This document shows positions 17,602 through 27,409 of a stretch of 64,000 bases of DNA, one piece after another (positions within the stretch are counted from its first letter, which is position 1; each line of letters opens with the position of its first letter). Under the pieces are notes generated by a model. That model saw only the letters and a list, made by a program, of their open reading frames with translations, searched no databases and had not been told where the DNA came from. The position numbers were made by a program, and so were the translations under genes. The DNA is from JABFRZ01 sp964631945 (GTDB taxonomy: Bacteria; Planctomycetota; UBA1135; GCA-002686595): positions 1 to 64,000 of the forward strand of contig CAZWAY010000026.1 in the NCBI GenBank assembly GCA_964631945.1, in the 5' to 3' direction.

Positions 17602-19398
17602 CTACGAGTGCAGGTCCCGCCGCACGATCACCTTGCGGCCGCGCAGGGTCGTGCCGCGCAACGCGCGGATGACGTGCTCGGCCTGCTCGGCGGGCACCTC
17701 GACCAGCGAGAAGCGGTCGGTGATGCGGATCGCGCCGATGGCGCTGGAGGGGAGCTTGGCCTCGTTGGCGATGGCGCCGACCAGGTCGCCGGGGCGCATC
17801 GAGTCGAGCCGGCCGGCGCCGATGAAGATGCGCGCGGTCTCGAAGCCCATGTCGCGCGGCGCGTGCCGCGGACCGCCGCGCGGGCCACCGCCGGAGGGGA
17901 AGCGCTCGGGCTTGCCCCAGGCGGGTTTCTCGCCGCTGGCGTCGAACTCGCGTCGCGGCGGCGCCGGCACGATCTCGATGTCCTGCTCGTCGGCCTTGCC
18001 GCCCGAGGCCGCCAGGGTGGCCTCGTGCACGAGCTTGACGGCGGCGGCGGCCACGTCGAGCGGGTCGAGCTCGCTGGCGAGCTCCTCGACGATGCGCCGG
18101 AACGAGTCGAGCTCGCCCGCCAGCACGGCCTCGCGCAGGGACGCGCGCGTGAGCTCCAGGCGCCGGTTGCGCAGGTCGGCCACGGTCGGGATGGTCTCGA
18201 CCGCGATCTTCTGGCCGGTCACGAACTGGATGTTCTTGAGCAGGCGGTGCTCGCGCGGCGAGAGGAACGTGATCGCCACGCCCTCGCGCCCGGCGCGGCC
18301 GGTACGGCCGATGCGGTGCACGTAGTCGTCCGGGTCGGAGGGCACGCCGTAGTTCACGACGTGCGAGACGTGCTCGATGTCGAGCCCGCGCGCGGCCACG
18401 TCGGTGGCCACCAGGAGGTCGGTCTTGCCGGCGCGGAAGCGCTTCATCACGCGGTCGCGCTGTTCCTGCGCGAAGCCCCCGTGCAGGGCCTCGGCCCGGT
18501 AGCCGTGGGCGTTCATGCCCTCGCACAGCTCGTCGACCTCGAGACGCGTGCGGCAGAAGACGATGGCCGAGGTCGGCTGCTCCATGTCGAGCACGCGCCC
18601 GAGCGCGATCGGCTTCTGGGCGGGCGGCACCAGGTAGGCCACCTGGCGCACGCGCGGCACCTCGCCGGCCTTGGGACGCTCGCGCGCGATCGTGATGCGC
18701 ACGGGGTCCTTCAGGTAGCGCTTGGCGATGGCCAGGATGCGCGGCGGCAGCGTGGCCGAGAACAGCGCCGTCTGGTGCGCCTCGGGCAGCTGCGACAGGA
18801 TCGCCTCGATGTCCTCGGCGAAGCCCATGTCGAGCATCTCGTCGGCCTCGTCCAGCACCACCGTCTGCACGTCGACCAGGAGCAGCGAGCCGCGGTTCAG
18901 GTGGTCGAGCGCGCGCCCGGGCGTCGCCACCACGACCTCGACCCCGCGGTCGAGCACGCGCAGTTGCTGGCCGATGGATTGACCGCCGTAGATCGGCAGC
19001 ACGCTGGCGCGCTTCTCCTTGCCGTACTTGTGGATCGCCTCGGCCACCTGCATGGCGAGCTCGCGCGTCGGCACCAGCACCAGCGCCTTGGGGTGGTTCG
19101 CCTTCGGCTGGCCGCTGACGGCGCGCGCGAGCAACGGCAGCGCGAAGGCCGCGGTCTTGCCCGTGCCGGTCGCGGCCTGGCCCAGGAGGTCGCGCCCGGC
19201 CAGCAGCGGCGGGATGGCCTCGCGCTGGATCGGGGTGGGCTCTTCGTAGCCGAGCGTGGTCAGCGTGGTGAGCAGCTCGGGCGCGAGCCCGAGGGCCGCG
19301 AAGCCCTTGTCCGGGGCCGCGGCGGGCGCGGGATCGGACGCGGGCGCGGAGTCCGCGGCGGGCGCGGAGCCGGTTTCGGTGAGGCCGGTTTCGGTCAT
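17602..19398 (-). CDS. DEAD-box RNA helicase with DbpA-like RNA-binding domain
   Basis: ATP-dependent RNA helicase of 598 residues, DeaD/CsdA-type, acting in the cytoplasm on structured RNA or ribosome assembly. Motifs in order: Q motif GYEEPTPIQREAI, Walker A ATGTGKTA, PTRELA, TPGR, DEADEMLDMGF, SAT, then the second RecA domain with ATDVAARGLDIEHV and HRIGRTGRAGREG. A basic/Gly linker (PSGGGPRGGPRHAPRD) leads to a C-terminal DbpA-type RRM-like domain (ARIFIGAGRLDSMRPGDLVG). The start at 19398 opens with an imperfectly repeated TETGLTETG and an acidic Ala/Pro tail. It is divergent from the next gene. Confidence 0.95.
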   Translation of the reverse strand: MTETGLTETGSAPAADSAPASDPAPAAAPDKGFAALGLAPELLTTLTTLGYEEPTPIQREAIPPLLAGRDLLGQAATGTGKTAAFALPLLARAVSGQPKANHPKALVLVPTRELAMQVAEAIHKYGKEKRASVLPIYGGQSIGQQLRVLDRGVEVVVATPGRALDHLNRGSLLLVDVQTVVLDEADEMLDMGFAEDIEAILSQLPEAHQTALFSATLPPRILAIAKRYLKDPVRITIARERPKAGEVPRVRQVAYLVPPAQKPIALGRVLDMEQPTSAIVFCRTRLEVDELCEGMNAHGYRAEALHGGFAQEQRDRVMKRFRAGKTDLLVATDVAARGLDIEHVSHVVNYGVPSDPDDYVHRIGRTGRAGREGVAITFLSPREHRLLKNIQFVTGQKIAVETIPTVADLRNRRLELTRASLREAVLAGELDSFRRIVEELASELDPLDVAAAAVKLVHEATLAASGGKADEQDIEIVPAPPRREFDASGEKPAWGKPERFPSGGGPRGGPRHAPRDMGFETARIFIGAGRLDSMRPGDLVGAIANEAKLPSSAIGAIRITDRFSLVEVPAEQAEHVIRALRGTTLRGRKVIVRRDLHS

Positions 19399-19617
19399 GG
19401 AGAGGGTCCGGAGCGGGGCGGAGAGCCGCACAGCTTCGCACGAACGAGCGCGCACGGGGAGAGTGCGGACTGCGAATCGCGCCGAAGACGTGCAGTTTCG
19501 CCGTCCAGCCTAGCAGGAAGACCCGAAACCCGAGTATGGGGCGCCGACCCGGTCCGGCAGCCGCGCGCCGAGCGCGTTCTGGCACCGCTATCATCGGCCT
19601 CTCCCCCTGCCGCGCCC

Positions 19618-22600
19618 ATGAATCGGAAGCTCGCCTTGCTCGCGCTGGTCGTCCTGCTCGCCGCCGCGGGTCTGTGGTTCGGACTGCACGAGAGCGGTGG
19701 ACGGGGCTCGCCGCCGTCCGCGCCGGCGACGAGCCCGAGCCCGGACTCGCCGCGCTCCGCGACCAGCGCGACGCTGGAACTCGCCGCAGCCGCGAGCGAG
19801 GCCGAGACCGGCGCGCGCGCGCAACGCACCGACGCCGCGCCGGACGCGCTCCCCTTCGGCCTCGAGCACGAGAGCTTCGCGCTCGACGAGGCGCGCTGGA
19901 TCGAGGTCGAGGTCGTGCTGCCGCCGGGCCTGCCGCTCGAGGACCGGCCGGCGCTGATCGGCTTCGCGCGCAAGGACGGCGGAGGGTTCGAGGATTGGGG
20001 CGCGAACGAGCTCAGCCAGGCGCTCGACCTCGACGACTCGTTCGCGACCGCGGTCGAGGGCGAGCACCACTGGGCGCGGCGCGCGCTGACGCCCAGCGTG
20101 CGCATGCCCTTCCCGAACGGCGCCGAAGAAGGCCTGCTGTTCCTGCAGTCGCGCTACCTGCACCTGGATCCGTTCGAGGTCGCGCTCGCCACCGTGAAGA
20201 CGGTGACGATCCGGCCCGAGCTCGGCGGCTACGTCACCGGGCGCTGCGACTTCCCCGCCGGAACCCCGGCCGCCGCGGGCGACATCGAGCTCGAGTTCCA
20301 GGGCCGCGCCAAGAAGGACGGCCTGATGGGCTTCGGGCGGCCGGACGGCCGCAAGGTGCGCGTGCGACCGGACCTCGGCTTCGAGCTGCGCGCGCTCTCC
20401 GCCAGCAAGAAGTACGCGGTGGTGGGCAAGGCCAGGGGCTTCGTCGGGTACTTCGAGCTCTCGTTCGAGATCCGCCCGGGCGAGCAACGCGAGGTCGTGG
20501 TCCCCTTCCGTCCGGGCGCGACGATCGCGGGCGTGGTGCGCGGCGACGGACAGCCGCTGGCCGGCGCGAGCGTGAGCGTCGAGCAGCGCGGGCGCACGCC
20601 GTGGATGGACGACCTGTCGGTCGAGACCGGCGCCGACGGCGCCTTCGCGCTGGTGGGCGTGGCGGGCGGCAAGCTCACGCTCGCGGCCCAGAAGGAGGGC
20701 TGGCGCGAGGGCAAGAGCCAGGAACTCGAGGTGTTCGAGGGCCAGAGCGTGCGCGGGGTCGAGCTCGTGCTCGAGGCCGGAGGACGCATCCGCGGGACGG
20801 TGCGCTGGCCCGACGGCTCGCCGGCCGCCGGAGCCGAGGTGAGCGCCGCCAAGCCGCGCCAGAACTGGCTGGAGACCCTGGCCCACGCGGAGAGCGACGC
20901 CGATGGCCGCTTCGTCCTCGGCGGCCTCGAGGAGGGGCCCTGCGAGGTCTTCGCGAGTCACGCCCCGCGCGACGCCGCGCAGCGTCCCGCGGGTCACGAG
21001 CTCGAGGGCCTGGGCGACATCGAGCCCGAGCTCCGCCGCGCCGGCCGCATCGTGCACGACGGGAGCCAGGGTCGCTGGATGGCCCGCGCCACGAGCGTCG
21101 CGCCGGGCACGGCCGAGCTCGTGCTCACGCTGCAGGAGCCCTTCACCGTGCATGGCACGGTGGTGGACGACACCGGCGCGCCGGCGCGCTCGTTCTCGGT
21201 CGAGGCCAACCCCTCCGATCGCGCCCAGGGTGCTCAGGAAGCGCTGAGCGAGAGCTTCGAGGGCACCGACGGCGCGTTCACCCTGTCGGTCGGCCTGGCG
21301 GGTGACTGGACCTTCCAGGCCAGCGACGAGGATCGGAGCGGCGAGCCCGTGACGCTCGCCGTGCCGCAGGGCGGCGCCGAGCTGCGCCTGGTGCTGCCGC
21401 GCGCGAGCTCGGTCAGCGGCGTGGTCCTCGATCCCGCCGGCCAGCCCATCGCCGAGGCCGAGGTGCACCTGGCCGAGTCCCCGCAGGAGGCGGCCTACGC
21501 GCGCTTCGGCGGCTCGAGCACGAAGAGCGGACCCGACGGGCGCTTCGAGCTCGCGAGCGGGGAGCGCGGCGGCTTCGTGCACGCCACGCACGAGGATTGG
21601 GCCGCCTCGGACTCGGTCGCGCTCGAGCTCGTGCCGGGCGAAGCGCTGGTGGACGTCGTCCTGCAGCTGCGCGTCGGCGCGCGCATCACCGGGCAGCTGT
21701 TCGACGACGGGGGCCAGCCCCAGGCCGGCCAGAACGTGAACTGCGCCAGCGGCGCGATGGCCGCGATGGCCTTCGGCTTCGGCGCCGAGCGCTCGACCAC
21801 CACCGACGGCGCCGGCCGCTTCGCCTTCGAGCACGTGACGCCGGGCAAGGTCACGGTCACGGCCCTGCCCAGCGAAGAGGAATTGATGACGCGCCTGCAG
21901 GAGGACGCCGACGAGCAGGCCTTCCTGTCGCTCATCAGCGAGATGCGCTCGGCCTCGGTCGAGGTCGCCGACGGCGGCGAGGCGCACGTCGTGCTGGGCT
22001 CGAAGCCCAAGCAGCCGGTGCGCGTGTTCGGACGCGTGAGCGAGGCCGGCGCGCCGCTGGCCGAGAAGCAGGTCTTCGCCTTCGCCGAGGGCGGCGCGCT
22101 GCTGCAGGGCATGAAGCTCGCCAAGACCGACGCCGGCGGTCGCTACGAGCTCGTGCTCGATCGTCCGGGCGACTACGTCTTCGGCGTGGGCGAGAGCTTC
22201 GACGGCGGCACGGGCACGCAGTTCTACGAGGCCGTACCCGAGGTGGCGGAGCACGAGCTGGACCTCGCGCTGCCGCTCGGGCGCATCTCCGGCGTGGTGC
22301 GCGGCCCCGACGGACCGGCCAGCGGCGTGCCGCTGCGCCTGGTCTCGAGCGAGGGCACGTTCGGGCTCGAGGACCTGTCGGAGTCGAGCCGCGCGGACAC
22401 CGGCATCGACGGCGCCTTCGCCTTCGAGCACCTGCGCCCCGGCGGCTATGCCCTGCACGTCGGCAGCGAGTTCAGCGGGGCCCTCGGCGGCGGCTTCGGC
22501 GAGACGCGCTTCGGCCAGGTCGTGCTCGACGGCCTGCGCGTCGAGCGCGACCGCGCCCTGGACGGCCTGGTCGTGCACCTCGCGAAGCCCGGCAAGCTGG

Positions 22601-23130
22601 CCGGCCTGGTGCGCGACACGACCGGCGCTCCGGCCCCCGGCGTCACGATCTTCGTGCGCGACGCCGCCGGGCGCGCGATCTCCGCTTCCGATTGCACCAC
22701 CGACTCCGCCGGACGCTTCACCTACGAGGGCGTCGCGCCCGGGCGCGTCAGCGCCAGCGCGCGCAGCACGCGCCTCGCGAGCGGCGAGAGCGCCGCGGTC
22801 GAGGTCGCCAGCGGCGAGACCGCCACGGTCGAGCTGACCGTCTCCGAGGGCACCTTCCTGCGCGTCACGCTGCTTGAGGACGACCAGCCCGTGCGCGCGC
22901 GCCTGCGCGTGCTGGACGAGGCCGGCCGACGCGTGGACGACCTCCTGTCGATGGAAGACCTGATGGGCGTCCTGAACGAGGGCTTCTCCTCGCGCGAACG
23001 CCGCGTCGGCCCGCTCGCGCCCGGCAAGTACACGCTGATCGCCACCGCGCTCGACGGCAAGGACGCGAAGTCGGCCGTGCGCATCGAGGCGGGCCAGGGC
23101 GAGCGCAACGTCAAGCTGCGGCTGCGCTGA
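19618..23130 (+). CDS. Large anchored protein with tandem carboxypeptidase-regulatory-like domains
   Basis: A 1170-residue protein with an N-terminal hydrophobic anchor (residues 4-22), a Ser/Pro/Ala linker to about residue 75 and then about ten beta-sandwich repeats of the CarboxypepD_reg type. Typical repeat openings are IAGVVRGDGQPLAGASVSV, IRGTVRWPDGSPAAGAEVSA, VSGVVLDPAGQPIAEAEVHL, ISGVVRGPDGPASGVPLRLV and LAGLVRDTTGAPAPGVTIFV, each followed by a D-x-DGxF turn. No catalytic motif was seen; a structural or adhesive cell-surface role is inferred. Its C-terminus faces a palindromic repeat and a convergent gene. Confidence 0.8.
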   Translation: MNRKLALLALVVLLAAAGLWFGLHESGGRGSPPSAPATSPSPDSPRSATSATLELAAAASEAETGARAQRTDAAPDALPFGLEHESFALDEARWIEVEVVLPPGLPLEDRPALIGFARKDGGGFEDWGANELSQALDLDDSFATAVEGEHHWARRALTPSVRMPFPNGAEEGLLFLQSRYLHLDPFEVALATVKTVTIRPELGGYVTGRCDFPAGTPAAAGDIELEFQGRAKKDGLMGFGRPDGRKVRVRPDLGFELRALSASKKYAVVGKARGFVGYFELSFEIRPGEQREVVVPFRPGATIAGVVRGDGQPLAGASVSVEQRGRTPWMDDLSVETGADGAFALVGVAGGKLTLAAQKEGWREGKSQELEVFEGQSVRGVELVLEAGGRIRGTVRWPDGSPAAGAEVSAAKPRQNWLETLAHAESDADGRFVLGGLEEGPCEVFASHAPRDAAQRPAGHELEGLGDIEPELRRAGRIVHDGSQGRWMARATSVAPGTAELVLTLQEPFTVHGTVVDDTGAPARSFSVEANPSDRAQGAQEALSESFEGTDGAFTLSVGLAGDWTFQASDEDRSGEPVTLAVPQGGAELRLVLPRASSVSGVVLDPAGQPIAEAEVHLAESPQEAAYARFGGSSTKSGPDGRFELASGERGGFVHATHEDWAASDSVALELVPGEALVDVVLQLRVGARITGQLFDDGGQPQAGQNVNCASGAMAAMAFGFGAERSTTTDGAGRFAFEHVTPGKVTVTALPSEEELMTRLQEDADEQAFLSLISEMRSASVEVADGGEAHVVLGSKPKQPVRVFGRVSEAGAPLAEKQVFAFAEGGALLQGMKLAKTDAGGRYELVLDRPGDYVFGVGESFDGGTGTQFYEAVPEVAEHELDLALPLGRISGVVRGPDGPASGVPLRLVSSEGTFGLEDLSESSRADTGIDGAFAFEHLRPGGYALHVGSEFSGALGGGFGETRFGQVVLDGLRVERDRALDGLVVHLAKPGKLAGLVRDTTGAPAPGVTIFVRDAAGRAISASDCTTDSAGRFTYEGVAPGRVSASARSTRLASGESAAVEVASGETATVELTVSEGTFLRVTLLEDDQPVRARLRVLDEAGRRVDDLLSMEDLMGVLNEGFSSRERRVGPLAPGKYTLIATALDGKDAKSAVRIEAGQGERNVKLRLR

Positions 23131-23135
23131 TTTCT

Positions 23136-23230
23136 CTCCGTGAGCCTGCGCGTTCTCCGCGCCTCCGCGGTGAATCCTTCTCCGGAGAAGAAACACCGCG
23201 GAGTCGCGGAGAGCGCGGAGACTCGCGGAG
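23136..23230. repeat. Long intergenic palindrome (repeat family copy 1)
   Basis: Two 37-nt arms (23136-23172 and 23194-23230) are inverted copies of each other, matching at 32 of 37 positions by my reading, around a central perfect palindrome TTCTCCGGAGAA (23178-23189). The arm unit is built from near-repeats of CGCGGAG. It fills the gap between two convergent genes, so its transcript would fold into a long hairpin at both gene ends. Related copies are at 45752 and 59231. Confidence 0.85.
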
Positions 23231-23240
23231 GCTACTGGGT

Positions 23241-24095
23241 TCAGATCCAGCCGCGCAGACCGAGCCCGAAGCTGCGCAGCTCGACGCCGTCGATGTCGAA
23301 GTGGTCGAACGTCGCGAACAGGCCGAAGCGTTCGAGCACGAAGCCGAGCTCGGCGCGGAAGTGGACCTGGGTCGCGTCGCCCAGGGTGCCGAGGTCGAGC
23401 TCGAGGCCGGCCGCCAGCGGGCGGGCCGGGAGGAACTCGACGCCGTAGGTCGTGTTGAGGCCGAACTCGGAGCCGAACTCGTCGTCGAGCGCGTTCAGGC
23501 CGAGGCCGGCGCGGAAGGCGGTGCTCGGTCCCTGCGCGAAGCGGTACACGAGGTTCAGGTCGCCGAGGTCGAGCTCGTCGGTTCCCGCCGCGCCGAGGTC
23601 CTCGCGCCAGCGGTTCCAGCTGAGGTCGAGACCGAAGCGGCTCGCGTGCTCGAGCTGGAGGCCGAGGCCGAAGCGCTCGAGCTCGTCGAAGTCGGTGCCG
23701 GCCTCGACGCGCGGGCGCAGCGACCAGGGGCGCGGCCGATCCAGCGCAGCCGGGTCCACGAAACGCCAGTAGCCCGGCCCTTCGCGGTACGGATACTCGA
23801 GGAACGTCCCGGACCCCCCCGGGTCCTCGAGCAACCGGCGCGGCAGCACGAAGGGAGCCAGGAGCGTCCAGCCGACGACCTCGCTCAGCGGATCGATCAG
23901 CCAGTCGCCGTCCTCCTCGTCGTTCCCGAGCCAGTCGTCGAAGTCGTGCTCGCCGTCGCCGTCGCGCGTGGCCTCGCGCACGCGTTCGAGCTTGCCCTGG
24001 GCGCTCGCACGGCTTCCCGCGGCCAGGGCGCAGGTGCACGCGAGCACGAGCCCGAGCACGCACCGCGCCTGCCGCCGCAACCGTGCGCCTGCCAC
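23241..24095 (-). CDS. Putative outer-membrane beta-barrel protein
   Basis: Unknown protein of 284 residues with a signal peptide (ALAAGSRASAQG, cleavage near residue 33) and a very acidic segment after it (DGDGEHDFDDWLGNDEED). The second half is made of alternating strands ending in aromatic or Gly residues (RFGLGLQLEHASRFGLDLSW, FRAGLGLNALDDEFGSEFGL, FHFD-type closing strands, GLGLRGWI at the C-terminus), the pattern of a small outer-membrane barrel. Function unknown. The start overlaps nothing; the neighbour at 24173 is divergent with a 77-bp gap. Confidence 0.65.
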   Translation of the reverse strand: MAGARLRRQARCVLGLVLACTCALAAGSRASAQGKLERVREATRDGDGEHDFDDWLGNDEEDGDWLIDPLSEVVGWTLLAPFVLPRRLLEDPGGSGTFLEYPYREGPGYWRFVDPAALDRPRPWSLRPRVEAGTDFDELERFGLGLQLEHASRFGLDLSWNRWREDLGAAGTDELDLGDLNLVYRFAQGPSTAFRAGLGLNALDDEFGSEFGLNTTYGVEFLPARPLAAGLELDLGTLGDATQVHFRAELGFVLERFGLFATFDHFDIDGVELRSFGLGLRGWI

Positions 24096-24172
24096 GCGCC
24101 AATTGTGGCGCGGGCGTGGGGCCTGCGGAAGCCCCGGGCGAGGGCGGACGCGAAAGGGTAGAACGCCGGCCC

Positions 24173-25333
24173 ATGGCCGCCGCCCCCTTCGCGCACCTCG
24201 ACGCGGCGCGCTATGCCCTGCCCGCGGACGAGCTCGAGCGCCTGCTCTCGCCGGCGCTGGTCATCCACCTCGACCTCGTGCGCGAGAACCTGCGGCGCAT
24301 GCTGGCCTACGCGGGCTCGCCCGAGCGCTGGCGGCCGCACCTGAAGACCACCAAGACGCCCGCGGTGTACGCCGAGCTGCTCGCGGCCGGACTGCGCCAC
24401 TTCAAGTGCGCGACGCTGCGCGAGGCGCGCGTGCTGCTCGAGACGGCGCACGGCGCCGGCTCGCCCGAGGTCGATCTGTTGCTGGCCTATCCGCTGGTCG
24501 GGCCGGCGCTGGGCGAGCTCGGGCGCCTGGCGCGCGCCCATCCACGCGCTCGGCTCGCGCTCCTGTGCGAGGACCCGCGCGCCGTGGCCGAGGTGCCGCC
24601 CGGACTCGGGATCTTCGTGGACCTCGACCCGGGCATGCGCCGCACGGGCGTGCCCCTCGGCGAGCGCGAGCGCATCCGCGCGCTGGTGCGCGCGGCGGGC
24701 GCGCGCTTCCGCGGCTTGCACCATTACGAAGGCCACCTGCACGGCGAGCTCGCCGAGCGGCGCGCGCAGTGCTTCGCGGGCTACCGGGAGCTGCTGGAGC
24801 TCGTGCAGGAGCTCGAGCGCGACGGCGCGCGGATCGACGAGCTCGTCACCAGCGGCACGCCGGCCTTCCTGCACGCGCTCGCCTACCCGGAGTTCGCGTC
24901 CACGCGCTGGGTCCACCGCGTGTCGCCGGGCACGGTCGTGTTCCACGACCTGCGCTCGGAGGAGGAGAACCCCGACCTCGCGCTGCTGCCGGCGGCGGTG
25001 GTGCTCAGCCGCGTCGTGAGCCGGCCCTCGGACGCGCTCGCGACCTGCGACGCGGGCTCGAAATCGCTCGCGGCCGAGGCCGGGGATCCGGCCGCGGCGG
25101 TGCTCGGCTGGCCGGGGCTCGAGGCGCTGCGCGCGAGCGAGGAGCACCTGCCGCTGCGCGTGGTGTCGGGGCCCGCCCCCGAGCGCGGCCAGGTGCTGAT
25201 GCTCGTGCCCCGCCACGTCTGCCCGACGGTGAACCTGGCCGAGGAGGCCGTGATCGTCGAGGGCGGCCGCGTGCAGGGCAGCGTGGCGGTCGCGGCGCGC
25301 GCCCGGGACCTGTGGGCGAGTTCCGAGTCGTGA
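24173..25333 (+). CDS. D-threonine aldolase / D-serine dehydratase-like PLP enzyme
   Basis: Fold-type III PLP enzyme of 386 residues. The N-terminal alanine-racemase-like barrel holds the PLP lysine in WRPHLKTTKTP (about residue 60), and LGIFVDLDPGMRRTGV and FRGLHHYEGHLHG contact PLP. The C-terminal D-serine-dehydratase-like domain has the zinc-binding H-x-C (PRHVCPTVNLAEE, about residue 345). Enzymes of this group cleave D-threonine to glycine and acetaldehyde or deaminate D-serine; the sequence does not decide between them. A cell-wall or D-amino-acid catabolic role is plausible. The ATG at 24173 follows a short weak leader. Confidence 0.85.
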   Translation: MAAAPFAHLDAARYALPADELERLLSPALVIHLDLVRENLRRMLAYAGSPERWRPHLKTTKTPAVYAELLAAGLRHFKCATLREARVLLETAHGAGSPEVDLLLAYPLVGPALGELGRLARAHPRARLALLCEDPRAVAEVPPGLGIFVDLDPGMRRTGVPLGERERIRALVRAAGARFRGLHHYEGHLHGELAERRAQCFAGYRELLELVQELERDGARIDELVTSGTPAFLHALAYPEFASTRWVHRVSPGTVVFHDLRSEEENPDLALLPAAVVLSRVVSRPSDALATCDAGSKSLAAEAGDPAAAVLGWPGLEALRASEEHLPLRVVSGPAPERGQVLMLVPRHVCPTVNLAEEAVIVEGGRVQGSVAVAARARDLWASSES

Positions 25334-25444
25334 CAGGTAGGGGCGTTGCGGGCCCTTCCCCATTCTCAGTCCTCCGCTTACCCTCCGCGTGCGCTCGCTG
25401 CACCACCCGAGACCCCACCGCCCTCCCGCTCACCAAGGCCTCCC

Positions 25445-27409
25445 GTGCTCCCGAGCCCTCTCGCCGCGGCGTCCCGTTCCCTGCTCGCCCTGACCCTGCA
25501 GCTCGCCGCGCTCGCCGGTGGCCCTCTCGGCGGTGGCCTGCAGGCCCAGACGCCCGGGAACCACGCGCTGAAGCCGCGCCAGCTGTTCGAGATCGAGGGC
25601 GCGCGCCGGCTCGGTCAGCCGATGACGCTGACCTTCGCGACCTCGGTGCACACCGACGAGCTCGCGCACCCCGTGGGCCAGAATCCGTTCCTCGACTACC
25701 GCCTGCGCGTGACCTTCACGCACGACGCCAGCGGGCTCACGCGCCGCGTGAACGGCTACTACGCGGCCGACGGCGTGGCCGCCGACTCCAGCGCGAGCGC
25801 GGGCAACCGCTGGCGCGCGCACTTCACGCCCGAGCGCGCCGGGACCTGGAAGTGGCGCGCGGAGTTCCGCCGCGGCGCAGGCATCGCGCTCTCCACGGCC
25901 GCCGGGGCCGGCGCCGATCCGACCGTCGACGGCGCCGCCGGTGCGCTCGAGATCGGCCCGCTCGACCCGGGCGCGCCCGGCTTCCTGGGCCAGGGTCGGC
26001 TCGACTACGTGGGCCAGTTCTACACGCGCTTCGCCGAGAGCGGCGCGTGGTTCCTGAAGGCCGGCATGGGCGGGCCGGAGAACTTCCTGGCCTACTTCGA
26101 GTTCGACGGCACGAGCGGCGATCCGCTCAGCCTGTGCCTGCCGGGCCCGACGCGCCTGCACCATTTCCCGTCGCACGCCGGCGACTTCGTGCCCGACGCG
26201 GTGGGCCTGGCGCACACCTGGAGCGCGGGCACGAAGGGCCAGAACCTGCTGGGCGCGCTCGACTACCTGGCCTCCCGGGGCGTGAACAGCCTGTACTTCA
26301 TCGCCGACACCTACCAGGGCGACGGGCGCGACGTGTGGCCCTGGGTCACGCCCGTGGACAAGCTGCACTTCGACGTGAGCAAGCTGGCGCAGTGGGAACG
26401 CGTCTTCGCGCACATGAGCGCGCGCGGCCTGCATATCCAGTTCGTGTTCGAGGAGCACGAGAACGACGAGATCCCGGTGGCGAGCGGCGGGCTCGGCTTC
26501 GGCCTGACGAACGAGCGACGCCTCTACTACCGCGAGATGGTGGCGCGCTTCGCGCACCATCCGGCGCTGAGCTGGGTCACGGGCGACGAGTCGGACTACT
26601 GGGACGACATCGCGATCATGGAGAGCTTCGGCAGCGAGCTGCGCGCGCTCGATCCGTACAAGCACGCGATCTCGTTCCACAGCAAGCACCCGTGCTTCGG
26701 CGCGAGCTGTCCGGAGCCGTACCCCTCGGTGCTCGACCAGTACGCGCCCTACTTCGGCTCCCCGACGCTCGAGGCGACGACCTTCCAGACCTCGCCCGGC
26801 GGCTACAACTCGAGCACGGTCTCGCTGCGCCTCGCGCAGACGAACTCGCGTCGCTGGGCCCACTACGGCGACGAGCAGAGCCTCAACGCGACGCCGCCCA
26901 ACCTCGACGCGAACCGCACCAAGGCGCTGTGGGGCAACCTGATGGGCGGCGGCGCCGGCATCGCCTGGTACCCGGGCAACGCGGCCGCCTCGCAGTATCC
27001 GCCGGGCGCCAACCTGTGCGACTACTTCGACCTCGGGCTGGAGGACTTCCGCCTGTTCGAGGGCTACTTCGTGCAGGCGAAGATCGCGATCGAGCTGTTC
27101 CACGCGCAGCTGCCTTTCACCGAGATGGTGCCGGACAACGCGCTCGCCAGCGTGGTCGGAGCCACCGACTACGTCTTCTGGCGCCCGCAGAACGGCGCCG
27201 TGCGCGCCGTGTACGCCGTCTACCGCGGCACGGGCAGCGCGACCGACCTCACGCTGGGCGAGGGCACGCACACCGTCGAGTGGTTCGACCCGCGCACCGG
27301 CGCCGGACCGCTCGTGGATGCGGACCTGACCGGGCCCGGCCCGCGGACGCTCACGCCCCCGCCCCAGGATCCGGGCCAGGACTGGCTCGCGATCGTGCGC
27401 CAGCAGTAG
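25445..27409 (+). CDS. Secreted DUF5060-type glycoside hydrolase-like protein
   Basis: About 654 residues. I take the GTG at 25445 because it places a typical signal peptide first (LLALTLQLAALAGG ... LQAQ); an upstream in-frame TTG gives a poor leader. The N-terminal beta domain (residues about 40-150) matches DUF5060, with YRLRVTFTHDASGLTRRVNGYY and FTPERAGTWKWRAEF. The central region is a TIM-barrel with FLKAGMGGPENFLAYFEFDG, GVNSLYFIADTYQGDGRDVW, FVFEEHENDE and WVTGDESDYWDD, where acidic residues could be catalytic. A small beta domain closes it. Likely extracellular polysaccharide degradation; substrate unknown. The 3' end overlaps the convergent DUF2878 gene by 59 bp. Confidence 0.8.
   Translation: MLPSPLAAASRSLLALTLQLAALAGGPLGGGLQAQTPGNHALKPRQLFEIEGARRLGQPMTLTFATSVHTDELAHPVGQNPFLDYRLRVTFTHDASGLTRRVNGYYAADGVAADSSASAGNRWRAHFTPERAGTWKWRAEFRRGAGIALSTAAGAGADPTVDGAAGALEIGPLDPGAPGFLGQGRLDYVGQFYTRFAESGAWFLKAGMGGPENFLAYFEFDGTSGDPLSLCLPGPTRLHHFPSHAGDFVPDAVGLAHTWSAGTKGQNLLGALDYLASRGVNSLYFIADTYQGDGRDVWPWVTPVDKLHFDVSKLAQWERVFAHMSARGLHIQFVFEEHENDEIPVASGGLGFGLTNERRLYYREMVARFAHHPALSWVTGDESDYWDDIAIMESFGSELRALDPYKHAISFHSKHPCFGASCPEPYPSVLDQYAPYFGSPTLEATTFQTSPGGYNSSTVSLRLAQTNSRRWAHYGDEQSLNATPPNLDANRTKALWGNLMGGGAGIAWYPGNAAASQYPPGANLCDYFDLGLEDFRLFEGYFVQAKIAIELFHAQLPFTEMVPDNALASVVGATDYVFWRPQNGAVRAVYAVYRGTGSATDLTLGEGTHTVEWFDPRTGAGPLVDADLTGPGPRTLTPPPQDPGQDWLAIVRQQ

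Noticed and set aside
16723..19617. Open frame extending upstream of the 1170-residue protein
   Set aside because: It runs antisense through the isomerase and helicase genes; the signal-anchor Met at 19618 is the credible start.
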